NCBI GenBank assembly: GCA_014905825.1
Contig: JACGCN010000002.1
Coordinates: 310,001 to 374,000, forward strand
Length of the DNA stretch: 64,000 nucleotides
DNA from: Lyophyllum atratum
Taxonomy: Eukaryota; Basidiomycota; Agaricomycetes; Agaricales; Lyophyllaceae
Direction of reading: 5' to 3'
How positions within the stretch are numbered: the stretch's first letter is position 1; the number at the start of each line of letters is the position of its first letter. Below the pieces are notes generated by a model. The model did no database searches, was not told where the DNA came from, and was given only the letters and a program-made list of their open reading frames with translations. The position numbers and the translations under genes were made by a program. Below, piece by piece: positions 22,501 to 33,585 of the stretch.

Positions 22501-25500
22501 ACCTGGCAATAGCCAGGCATGCACTTTGTATGGCGCTCAACCCAGTTCAGGAGCTCGGAAAGTTCTTGCTTCGTGTTTTGAAAATCGGCACGATTCTTGT
22601 TGCAGGGGTGGGCGCCAAGGAGTGGCGCGTTTTCGTCTTCTCGTGGGAAGGGGTTTGTAGCAGTGACGATGCGGTTCCAAAAAGAGGTGAATACCTCCAT
22701 CCGTTGTTTCATGTCATCAGGAATAACCGCGTCTGGATTTTTCAGCAGATTCCAATCAATTTCCTTGACATCAGGTGCCCCCGCGATCCAAAGAAACCCG
22801 TGGATGTGTCCGCTCCCACGTTCCTGCCACTCGTATCGGTACCAGAAGTCTGTGACACCAAACAATGGAACGAGGACATATTTGAAGTACAACTTCATAC
22901 GCTGATCGAGGTACGCAGCCGCGATATGCGGGTTATTGTTCAGGGCATCCCGTCGCTGACGTCGAGCTGTCTGATCGTTCCCAGCAGGGATTCCGTCTGG
23001 CTGTGGCATATGTTGGTGGAGATCTGGCCATTGCAAGTCGGCAGCACTGAGTGTGAAGAAAAGGTGTGGAGAGCCTTGCACGCGAAGCATGTCTATGAGT
23101 TCTCGGCGACGTGCTAACCAGTAAGCCCGAGTTCCACGAAGTTTTGCGCCATACCGCATCATCTGATTAGCAATATTCTGATCCCCTTCCTGTAGGAGAT
23201 TCTGTATTTCAGCAGCCGTCAAGCCCGCCGCCTCGTGTTGTTGTCGAATGAAAATGCGTGCCTGACTGCGTGTGCGCATTCGTTGGAGTGTATTGAAGGC
23301 GAACCACGGAAACCGGCGATGCTGGGCAAATCGACCTCCACGGAAGCGAAGCAGGTGAGCAAAGTAATCCCCTAGTTCCACTCTGCGAAGCCGTGGCTGA
23401 TAATAATCCCCTTCGCCGTCAGGGAATAGAGTTGGGAACGCCTTGGTTATGTATCCTGCAGTGGTCTCATTGATTGGTTCAGCGTCGACCTGTGGTGCTT
23501 GAATCTGGATTCTTAGTGAGCTTTATGCGCATTCCTTTTAACTGGTACAGTGCTTACAATGTTTTGTTCATATCGTGGTCTATCGATAACAGTTCTGGCT
23601 GTCTCTCGCATCTGGTCAACCTCGTTTGCCTCTCCGTCACCCAGATCCAGAACACCCCCGACGAATACTTGTTCGGCGGCTTCGGCGTTATCACCTGGAG
23701 CATTGGCTGCGGCGGCAGGTCCAGCAGGCATAGCAAGCGCGGCGCCCTGTTGACCCTCCCTACAAACTGGAATCCTATTTGCCACGGACCCATTTTCAGG
23801 AAGGTTTTGCAATGCAGCGTGATCGATTTCGAGGTCAGAGTACGCGGGATCGTGAGCTATCTTGTATTGGAGTGCAGCTAGAACTTTAGCGCGCCTCACG
23901 ATGAAGTCGACGTGGTGATCGAGGTCGACACCATCACGTCGGATGATGACCATATCTGTTTCCTCTGGCAGGCGAGGTAAGCGTGTGGCAACTTCAGATA
24001 TATCCTGGCGAAAGTTGATAATGTGGTCCTGATAGCATAGCTGTCGGCCCTTTGTCCATCGGACCTGCATAAATGACTTGACACGTGCGATGAGCATATC
24101 TTCAATGTCGGTGAGACCTTTCAAGCAAGCCGGGACATGTACTGCTGTTACGAAGCATGGGAACCATTGAACACAATCCATGGACAAGTGAGTACGTACC
24201 TGGATTGACCTTGTTCTCCGTTGACCATTTTCGTACAGGATCAGCTTTGTCTTCCCGACACCGATGGCATATTCCGTCTTGAAGTTTGAGTGTGAAGCCT
24301 TCCTCGAAGCAAACATCACAGGTTTCAAAATTTAGTTCGGCAAGTTTTTCACTGAATGTTTGAAGGAGTCGGTTTTCACGGTCGGGAATTGCAGCATCAT
24401 CGGGGAGATCGATATCCATTAAGTCTGCGCCGTTGCCGAATATTCCATCAAACTCGTCGATGGCCTCCGCCTCTCTCCCTTCTGCATCGTCATCTCCAAG
24501 GACAGTATTATCATCATCCTGCTCAACCACAGGTTGTCGTGCTGCATATCTTTCGCGGAGACGAGCCAAACACGCCTGACACGCCACATGGATTGTCCCA
24601 TCAGCAGCACGACACTCCTCTACCGTGACGCGGTGACCGCCGGCTGTACACCATCGAAGACCTAACCGTTGTCAACAATGAAAGTGACGAGGATGAAGAA
24701 TGTGTGTACCATTTGCCTGTGCCTCCACCCGTTTTCTGTGGATTAACTCCAGAGCTTTCTTCCGACAGCCTTCACATGTCTTGTACAATGACTCGCCCGC
24801 AGGTTTCCGGAATCTTTTCTTCTTTTTGATTTTGCGGCATTTGGCACAGCGCTCACACCTGCGGCATCTCTCGCATCTCTCGTGCGGGTTAGGACCGAAG
24901 GGATTTTCGAAGTGAGCGAGAGGAAATCTGTCGTTGCACAGTTGGCAAGGACGTCGAGGACGAGCCGGGATTCGAATAGTGAGTCTTTCGCGTCGTTCTT
25001 CTCGTGCAGCCTGAGCCTGACCACATCCAAGGCACATATCCCGAGCAGTGTCCCAATGGTCCTCGGTGCGGGGAACGACATTGACACACCGGACACAAAT
25101 GCCGGTTCTTCGTCCGTTTGGAGGATTTCGAGCAGGAGACATTGGAAGAGCAGATGGTTAGGGGGTGGTTCATGATCTGGCCCATATTTTACAGTGTTCA
25201 GAAAGGTATGGCCACTGTGCATGACTTGCACGACTATTGTCCGGGCCAGCCTTCGACATTCACGACGCGTCGCGACCTTAATGAAAGCACGTGATTTGGA
25301 CGCGTCCTTGCACCAGATCATATTTCCAGTCCTCAGAGTCAGTACGGTTTGGGATTTACGAGCTATTTAGCTAGTTTTATGCATGCCCACTGTGTAATGA
25401 AATGGTCGCGTCTCGTTACCTGACAAGATAAAATTGTTGTTGCCTTTCGCAGGAAACTGATGTTACGCCTGCGGCGTGTTTTGTGCGATAATTGGGATGT

Positions 25501-25528
25501 ATTGCTGGAATTTTTTTACACGCATAGA
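19598..25528 (-). mobile_element. Autonomous Helitron (rolling-circle transposon), boundaries tentative
   Basis: The element carries one Rep-helicase gene (separate entry). On its coding (minus) strand the proposed 5' end is TCTATGCGTG at 25528, preceded by A. The proposed 3' end is ATTCCCTAA at 19598, followed by T. This matches Helitron rules: 5'-TC, 3'-CTRR, and insertion between A and T without target duplication. Upstream of CTAA is a short GCGC/GCGC stem with a 7-nt loop, and a 9-bp direct repeat GAATGCGCC lies at 19603-19622. The stem is weak, so the ends are a proposal. The size, about 5.9 kb, is normal for a fungal autonomous Helitron. Confidence 0.6.
19692..25142 (-). CDS. Helitron Rep-helicase (HUH/Y2 Rep plus Pif1-like helicase)
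   Basis: The ATG at 25142 starts [20 protein letters not shown]. About nine introns of roughly 50-65 bp are inferred; every junction checked keeps frame, and the product is about 1,600 residues. Order: a Cys-rich zinc-binding N-terminus (repeated CxxC, 24720-25140); a conserved N-terminal module ('[15 protein letters not shown]', '[18 protein letters not shown]'); the Helitron-like Rep domain ('[16 protein letters not shown]', HUH motif in '[13 protein letters not shown]', two-tyrosine motif 'YVAKYASK' near 22230); then an SF1B Pif1-type helicase with Walker A '[10 protein letters not shown]', 'IIIDEKSMV', '[10 protein letters not shown]', '[14 protein letters not shown]' and '[13 protein letters not shown]'. 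Rep nicks and joins DNA ends through the tyrosines and the helicase unwinds the donor strand for rolling-circle transposition. No stop or frameshift was seen, so the copy may be young or active. Confidence 0.93.
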
Positions 25529-26281
25529 TAGCTATAGAATAGAGCAATAACATAGTCAAATTCTAGGCGAAACGCGTCAAATTTGAATGCGCTTTGGACG
25601 ATATAGACCTCGACAGAGTTTCAGTGGCTTTTGCGAAAATGGAATTTGTAATTGTTTGTTCCTCCGTTCAGCCCTTAGAGAAGATTGCTCGCTTCGCTCG
25701 CAATAAGACGCGCCCAGGGACGCTTGAAATCTGGGATGCTAAATCATTTTTCTTCGAATCATTTTCGACTTGCTCTGCAACCGCCTTCACAACAGCTTTT
25801 AGTACCGTGGTGACCCCGAGGACGTCTGGCCTCAAGGATGTGCCCGGCTACTGTTAGAGACTTTATTAAAATTTTTCATGAAGGGCAAAGGCACCATCTT
25901 TCGGAAACTTGGAGACAAATATAAAATCTGCCTACAGGCTCCGTGGCGTCGTAGCCGCGTCTTGTCGATCGCGATATCGATCCATAATACATCGCTGAAA
26001 ACCGAGCGCTGAGTCGGACGTCAGAGTCCGCTACGCGCAACGGCGGCTACGACGAAGAAAACGCCAAGTTCCGACTACTTGTCCACTTCTCATCATGAAC
26101 GAGCACATGGGCCGCAAAAAGATGCAAATCAAATCGTCTTAGACTCGGTCAAGCTCCCAGCTTTCACCTTATAAAGACTAATGACTTTAACTACCCAAGC
26201 CTTCAAGCTCAGGATATAGACGATTCTAGCTCGAGATAAACTAAACGTCGTTCAATTACTGCAAGAGATACATACATATAT
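25529..26281. other. Intergenic region right of the Helitron
   Basis: No gene is seen. There is a hairpin-like GC-rich segment at 25684-25712 (ATTGC...GCAAT around CTCGCTTCGCTC). The core GCTCGCTTCGC also occurs inside the left end of the Helitron at 19669-19679. A second dyad, GTCGGACGTCAGAGTCCG-like, lies near 26010-26030. These may be remnants of non-autonomous Helitrons. The frame at 25594-25857 has no recognisable protein. Confidence 0.45.
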
Positions 26282-29039
26282 TTACGCTTCAGAAACACCC
26301 TCAATGCCCAAATCCTGCGCAATAATTACAGCCGCCTTCTCTCCGATCGCCAAAGCCGTATTGTACGTATTAGCCCCAACATTGCCTGGTGCTATGCTGC
26401 AATCTGTACTCCACAATAAGAAAAAATAAATGGGTACAAGAGGTATGATGTTTCATACCTGCGACTTTCAAATTCTGGACACCATAGACATTCAGCCTCG
26501 CACCCACCACTCCGCCTTTCTCTCGCGGTTTCATCGCGCATGTTCCGAGCTAGGAGAGAGGTGTCAGTGCTTCCCACTGGCGGAGTGATACACCAGTGGT
26601 CCTTACAGAGTGCCAGGAAGTCTGGACTGTAATGAGCAGATAAATACGCATCCGGGCAAGTTGAAAGAGTAATCACAAACCATTCTTGCGATGAAACTCG
26701 TCAATGGCTTTGTCGTCCTCGGCGGAGTACGCTATATCAGGAGACGATACATCTATGGGTTCCTTAGATCCGTTGTATGCTGCCTGGCTGCCCTTGGCAA
26801 ATTCGGGGTGCCCAAGCTCCAATTCGCCACGATAGCTATCCATACGACGCGCAAATTCACGAGACTTCTTGTACCCCCACCTCAAAACGCCCATATCGGC
26901 CGCACTGAAAAAACGCATGATCAGCGCTGGTAATTGATGTGCACATGGAATAAAGGGTACGGACTCATCCAGATATCCTGGCTCGAACTCGAGCTTTCCG
27001 TAAGCGTCGATACCAGAGGTGATGTGTACGCGGCCGGTGGACACAGGGTACTCCTGTTGGTGAGGGGTCAAATAGTGTCATGTCGAAGTGGAATACTTTG
27101 GAAGACGCACTGTATAGTATCCTAACGAGAAATATTTCCCGCGTGGGGTAGCGGGATTCATTCCAACATATCTAACACGCATCCGTAATCAGAAGATGGA
27201 CCCCCAAGGAGTGAAGCAGAAAACTCACGCAGCGAGAGTCCCCATCCACATGACAGGCTTGTCTGGCACATTTGCAAAGTAACTCTTCCATCTTTCCTCG
27301 AAATCAAGCCCGATTTCCTTCAGGTCTTCCGCGTTTGGTCTGAGTTTGACACCAGCGTCGAGTCCACTGGAAAAGGGCTGCGCGTTCGAAAGTGTACTTC
27401 AAGCCACAAGAATTCCGACTGACTTGTGCGACATCAGGCCTTTACCATCCTGAAGCCAGCGTGTGGTGAATGCTACACCGATCATGGGCAAGATGTTAAG
27501 TAGTGAGCAAGTCGATGTTGCGTGGGCCACTCACGTTCGACTTCTTCCTTGCTCCCACGGAAGAGGACATCCATTGTATCCGCGTCTTCACTGGCAATAT
27601 AGGGTGCAAAAATAACGTTGTGGTCTAATGGTGTCATGAGCATATGTTTTGAAGACGCTGCGTGGAATTACATTACCCATATACTGCTCTCCCACTCCAG
27701 GAAGATCCACAACCTGAGGGATCTTGTTCTTCTCCAGCACATCCGCAGCCCCAATACCGGATCTTTAGGCGGTCAACAAGGAGCTTCCGGGAAGAGTCGA
27801 AAACCATACCGCTCCAAGATAGCAGGGGACCCAAACGCCCCTGCCGAAACAACAACGAGACGCGAGGCATAAGACACAGACGGCTCTTCTTGAGCTCCCT
27901 TGACACGTCCCACAACATCGCCAACATGTTCGACCCCAACAGCACGATTGCCCCTGTAAGAATGAGAAGTCAGAACACCGGCTTGGGGACTTCTCTGAGA
28001 ACGCCGAACTCGAAGATGACGCGGACCACGCGACGGCTCTCCATTATTGTCAGATTCTTGTTCTCTACCTGGTTGTAGATATAGCTGTGAGGGACATCCG
28101 AGCGTCTGCCTGTCGTCGCATCGACATATCTACAGCGGGGGCTGTCAGGATTTGTTGCTAAACGGGAGCTTGGGTGTATCGAACCGTGGCCATTTCTAAA
28201 CTCGTGTATAAGGATCCGATTACGGTTTAGATACATAGATGGTCACTTACGCCATAGACATTGCATGTGAAGAAACTATTCGCGTCTTCGGTAGACCCCC
28301 GCTCTTTGTCGTATTGGGAGGCGACGGCGAGGAATTGTGATCCTACGTTTATCTCGTCATCCGCGAACGAGACTTTGATCGGTCCATTAGTGCCATGCGT
28401 CGCGGCAGCTCCTCCACTTTGGAACGTCTCGGCCTGAGCTTCTTGATTAAATGTTGAGTGGGGCAATATATGTGGGCGTACCTTCTTCAGCAGTGGAATC
28501 AGGTGTTTCGATCCCCATCCAGGGTTATTGTACACCGACTCCCAGTCGTCATAATCGGACGCTGCTGCCCGGGTGTACATAGCGACTACGACATGTGTCA
28601 ACACGGAGTCCTCGAGACAGATGGAAGTGCCACACACAGTTGACACTCGAGCTTCCACCAAGACATCGTCCAGTGGGAACGATGATGGAGCGACCAGCCA
28701 GCGATGGGCTGGGCTTACTGGCGTGCAACGTGAAAGTCTTGGCTGGACGAATAAGGTTGCTGAAGAATAGCGCGGGTTGTATGTGATCTGGCATCTCCTG
28801 CGTCAACGGTCCGGCTTCCAAGATCTAACGAAAGCTATTCATTCATCAAGTACACGTCGACGGGTATTTCGCGTACGAGTATCTTGAGAGATGGATCAGC
28901 TTTCGCGAGTCTTCCAGCGGTAACGCATGCAGCGGTGCCACCTGAAGACACCCAAGAATGAGCTCATAATTTTGAACATAGCTTGATGCAACTCACCGCC
29001 TGCAAAGATTATATCGTAGGATTCATTAGCTGAAGCCAT
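26282..29039 (-). CDS. GMC oxidoreductase, alcohol (methanol) oxidase type
   Basis: The start is MASANESYDIIFAGGGT at 29039 and the stop at 26282-26284. About a dozen introns are inferred and about 620-650 residues are encoded. The FAD dinucleotide fold 'DIIFAGGGTAACVTAGRLA' continues after an intron into 'KILILEAGP'. Then come 'IIVPTGRCLGGSSSVNFAMY' (GMC signature 1), 'KWPRYVDATTGRRSDVPHSY', 'SAGAFGSPAILERSGIG' (signature 2), 'LPGVGEQYMDH' and 'MGVLRWGYKKSREFARRMDS'. Near the end is 'WHSLGTCAMKPRE' with the catalytic His, split by an intron, and 'GNVGANTYNTALAIGEKAA' with the partner Asn. The R-W-x-Y-K-K-x-R-E block and the GRRSD loop are characteristic of the alcohol oxidase branch, which oxidises methanol or small alcohols to aldehyde and H2O2; in wood-decay fungi it feeds peroxide to lignocellulose attack. 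The C-terminus (EGVSEA) is not a peroxisomal PTS1. Confidence 0.9.
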
Positions 29040-30524
29040 TATAGGGTATTATCTGGGTATTATCTGGGAGAGTATTCGAGGACCACCTTGAGTCTTGACC
29101 GAGGACTTATATAGACGAGCATAGTGCTTCTGAATAACTCGGGAACGTGCGTCAGGCACAGTCTCGACTGCAACATGCGTACCGGAGATAAGCGGGCGAA
29201 GTATGAGTTCTGATAACGGATGAACAACATAACAGAAATCCTGGACCTCTAGCGATCCACGATTGTGTAAAGGCCATGACATATACGTCCCTGTCGGCCT
29301 TCTTCTCAATAACAGAAATATTGAAGCATGCGTTCCGAAGACAGTGTTGATATCGAACTAGGACAGGGTATAAAAATAGACGCTGTAGAACATTGGTGAC
29401 ATCTTTAGAGAAGACCTTGTGTAAAGGGAGTTCGACTGACTTCTACACTCTATTTATTCATATCAGAACCAACCGCGCCAATTGTACCGACCTCTTCCGC
29501 ACTGTCCGTTACTTCTGGCTCAGGAGGTGGCGAGGGCAGAGCTCTCCCTTTCCACCCACTCCTGAACGAGGCTAGAGCTGCGATCATTCCGAAAATGCCG
29601 ACCCAAACCTAAGGCAACAAGGTAAGTCAAGGAAGGCGATGTGAAGGTGAAGTTCCCACATCGTTCTTGATGATCCCTTCCTCCATAGACCTAGATGGTG
29701 CTCAATACAAATCCATCTGTTTTCGACTAATAAAAACGCACCAGTGAATAGTGAGAGGGAGATATGTCGAGAATTACCTAAAAGGCTTCCGAAGTTGGCA
29801 TATGCGGCAGCCGCAGAGCCATTGGGAGTCTTGCGAAGACGTATCCGATGCTGAAGCCGCGCCCGAAAATTCAAAAATGGACAAGCAGCTTAAGAGAGTA
29901 TTGTATCATCTTCAAGGGAGGTCCGTCGCCATAGGATGGTTTGAAGATAGGCTATCGGACCATCAAAAGCTTGCTGCAAGCAGGTTAGATGCTAGGAGAA
30001 GGGTATGAGGAAACAGAAACGCACTCGCTACCACTCCATCTTGCAAGATACCGGACAAGACTTAGATATCTAGATGGTCGAGGGTTTCGCTCGGTTGCAT
30101 TAAACTTAGATTAACGCAAACTTGAACGAGCCGAGGCTGGGGTATCTGAATCACGTGGTTAGATTACCATTTAGGGTCGGTTTGTTGATCGGTTCTCATC
30201 GAACTTTGGCAATGGGAAAGCTTCAAACCAACTTCAAACCGTGACATATCTGCTTAATGACTCTTCTTCCAACCACTTTGCCGGTGAATAGTAAGTGCAA
30301 AGCGCAGAAAGAGCTCCCTTGTATCTCTAGTCAGTCCATATCTTGTTGCATCTAGGTCAGGTCCGTATCAGAGTTACGACTTACGTCCATCCTGCGAATA
30401 GGGCAACGATTCCTGCAAATTACTTAACAGACGTCGATGGCCGACCATAGCAAAGGTGTGTCTTGGTCTCACACAGTTCCATGAGTTCAATCTGCATTCT
30501 AAACCGCGCACTTCAGCACCTCTC
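29040..30524. other. Long intergenic region with one possible orphan terminal exon
   Basis: About 1.5 kb. On the minus strand 29460-29608 can be read from an acceptor (ccttag) as 'VWVGIFGMIAALASF', a basic turn, then 'RALPSPPPEPEVTDSAEE' and a stop. This looks like a last membrane helix plus cytosolic tail. No convincing upstream exons were found in 29620-30070, so it may be a gene remnant. The rest shows nothing definite and includes the promoter of the next gene. Confidence 0.35.
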
Positions 30525-33193
30525 ATGAGCATGAACACTAACATCGTAAGTAGTGCTTCCAGTCGTCCTCCCCTTCCCAAATTGCGCAACCGAATAGGCT
30601 GATATCATAATTATAGATTTTACCCCACCTCGAGCAAGACACAAGCCTCGTCTATCCAGAGGAGCCCGTCATATTCAAAGCTGAAGACGCAGAAGACCTC
30701 AAGGTCCCCGTTTGCATCGACATCAAGCCTTTGCAAAGCCTCACCGGAGACGAGAATAAATACGAACATGGAACCATGCAGTATTCGCTTCGTTACAAAG
30801 TATGCTTCATGTCACATATTATTTCCTCATGAGCTGATGTCTTGCACTAGCGGGAAATTAAGGACGAACAAAACGGACAGGTGTGGTTCGCTGGGGTCAA
30901 ATTGGAGCCTACCGATGGACCCGGCATGGATGTCAAGGAGACGACTGGGATGGAGCTATCTTCGATTGTAATGATTTTTCGCGTTTTTGGTATTTTTGTA
31001 TATAACTCATTTTCACCGAAAGGAAGACCAATACGCGCAAGGAAACAGTGGCGACGTGACGCTACCCGACGAAGACAGCGGCATTCCAGTGGACGGTGGA
31101 TTACCACTTTCTGAGCTCGCGACTTCGTCTAGTTCTCCCCAGGTATCGGACTGCGAGGAGCACGGTGATTCTGAAGTGGTAACATCGACGGTATGTCTTC
31201 CAATCCTAAATACGAAGCAATGCCGTGTTCATGGAGGATGTCCAGCCAAGCTCGCATCAGATACGCTCCCTACAGGCTGAGCCTACTTGTTCCTCTCGGT
31301 TATCCCCCGAACAGGACGTCGAAGTATGATCCCGCGCTATCTTTCATCCTATCCAAACAACTCACTTCATGCCGCAGTTCATGCCAATGGACAATCAAGA
31401 ACAAGAACGACCTATCCCCGACGTCGCAAATCCTGTGGATAACGAGTCGATCTTTCCTTCGACGGCAAGTGATTCACCCCATGTTCGAGGAGATATATAT
31501 ATACATATGTATGTTGTACAGGCGGTCTTCCCATCTGCTGAGCGTCACAACGATGGCCGAGATACTCCACATTTCGATGCAATAGTCATTCCGCCTAGGG
31601 AGAGTGCAGTTGATACGGCCGCTATGGACATCGATGAACCACTCAATCTGACCACTACCTCACCTGATGCAGATGTAAGTTGCGGTATCGGAGGTCGATT
31701 ACAATGTTTCCTGAGCAATGTATGTTTAGGTGCTACTCGACGCAGACGAGCTTCTTCTTAAGCCTACGGCGAATGAATCACCCCTCCCAGCGGATAAACC
31801 TCCCAGCCGGAAGCGGGGCGCCGAAGATGCGATGATCATGAACATTGATGAGCTTACATTGCTTCCCGTTTCCTCGTCTGCTCTAGAGGCGAGTCAGTCA
31901 TAATGATTATATGAGTCTATCTGACCTGGATTTCAGGATGTTGAAGCGCGTGTAACCTCTCAGCAAGCGACCGACCGACCAGCAAAACGTCGACGACTTG
32001 TCCTGGATGCCGTCGAATTGCCTAATATTGTTTCTATTTTCGGCCAGCGCAAGATCGCTGTCAAGCAGAAGACGGAAGAAAGTAAAGAAGCGCTCAAACC
32101 CCTCAAGAACGTACGTCTTTTCCATCGTTCCCCATCATCTGAACTCATATTCTACAACTCTGTCTCGCAGCGGAAGGGTACCAAAAAGGAAGACTTCACC
32201 CTAAGCGCCGACACAGTCTGGGCCCGTCTCCAGCCCCTCGGACTCACCCCCTTCCCGATCCCAGTCTCAAAATCCATCCTCAACTTCACCGCCTCCCGCC
32301 AACTCTTCTCCAAATGGTACGGCGGCGCCATGCGCAGCACCTTCCCCGACATCAGCAAAGACAACATCGAAATCCACGGCCTCAACGACTTCATGTTCCC
32401 CAACCCCCTCTACAACCCGCACGTCCCCGAGGTCCCAGGCGTGCCGGGACTGTGGTACACGGTTAGGCAGGATCCGTCGGTGCGCAGGTCGAATCCGTGG
32501 AACAAACCTGAGCAGAGAGTGATTGTGCTGGTTAAGCCGGGGGTGTGGCAGTATCAGGGACAGTACGAGATGACGGCTACGGAGTCGTTGACGAAGGAGG
32601 AATGGGCGGCGCAGAATCCGAAGGCGAGTTTTCCTCCTCTGCGACGGTTATCAGATGCGGTGCTTATACCATGTGTTAGGTCAGAGACACGTGGGCAGAA
32701 AGTATTCATGTGACACTGTGGGGTCGGGCAACGAGGGCTCGCATAGCCCTTCGTGCGCAGTTGGGTCGGGCGCCGACGCTGGGCGAGCTTAAGACTGCTC
32801 TCAAGACTAAGGACCATTTCAAAACAGTTCTGCCGGCCCAGATCAATCGTGCACTGCTGCGTGGTGAAGAGGTGGGTAATATCTCGTTTTGTATCTCCCG
32901 CTACCTGCTCACCCCTTACCTAGACCATGGCCGTCTGGACTATGAAATGTGTTGGATACGACACGGAATTCCAGAAGGGGCTGATGAAGAAGTTCAAATC
33001 ACATCCGGAGTGCGCTGCAAAGTCTCGCGCGAAGGGAGCGCCGAAAAAGGAAAAGACAGCGAAGGCTCCGAAACGGGAGAGAGAAGAATCGAATGAGAGA
33101 GGCTCAGGCGGTTTGGTGGATTCTGACGAAGTGAAGCCTGCTAGGAGAGGGGCCAAGTACACGCCACGGGGAACGCGGTCTCGTCCTAATTGA
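30525..33193 (+). CDS. DUF6697-like nuclear protein of unknown function
   Basis: The first short exon (MSMNTNI, 30525-30545) splices to 'ILPHLEQDTSLVYPEEPVIF'. At least six introns follow, several very short. The first half is acidic and disordered, with repeated short motifs 'AMDIDEPLNLT' and 'IMNIDELTLLP', then a bipartite basic patch 'RPAKRRRLVLD'. The folded part begins at 'FTLSADTVWARLQPLGL' and includes 'SRQLFSKWYGGAMRSTFP', 'GLNDFMFPNPLYNPHVPE', 'GVPGLWYTVRQDP' and 'VLVKPGVWQYQGQYEM', with the C-terminal part 'WGRATRARIALRAQLGR'. I recognise the 'PG(A/V)PGL.....GVW.Y.G.Y' pattern of the basidiomycete DUF6697 family, from memory. The tail is Lys/Arg-rich (KGAPKKEKTAKAPKRE). Nuclear location is inferred from the basic patches. 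The reaction or partner is unknown. Confidence 0.75.
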
Positions 33194-33585
33194 TAATGTT
33201 GTACGTTAGCCGTCTCCTGGACACTAACTTGTAATTGTAACGTATGTATAAGCCTCGTTGTTTCTCACTTTATCGACCATGTACCCCCGCAGAACAGATG
33301 AAAATGTACTTCGTTCAGTCCACGTCAAAAGTCGTCTTCCAACATAAACGATAGGGGCATAGTCTGCAAAAATCAGATTCACCGCTGAACTTTGCTGAAC
33401 AGCTTCTTACATGGCTTTGCTAACTTATGTTCAGACACTTACAACAAGAGTTGTATCATTCCAGCCTAACCTGCATATATATCCCATCCCATCTCTTCTC
33501 TTCTCTCCGTCGCTTCGTATAAGGGAAAGATTTCTGGAGATGGCTCACACACAAATTCAAGAGTACACTGCACCGTCACCCATGT
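33194..33585. other. Convergent intergenic region, no gene seen
   Basis: About 390 bp between the DUF6697-like stop and the sirtuin stop, presumably both 3' UTRs. The frame 33411-33683 overlaps the sirtuin end and is not supported. Confidence 0.55.
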
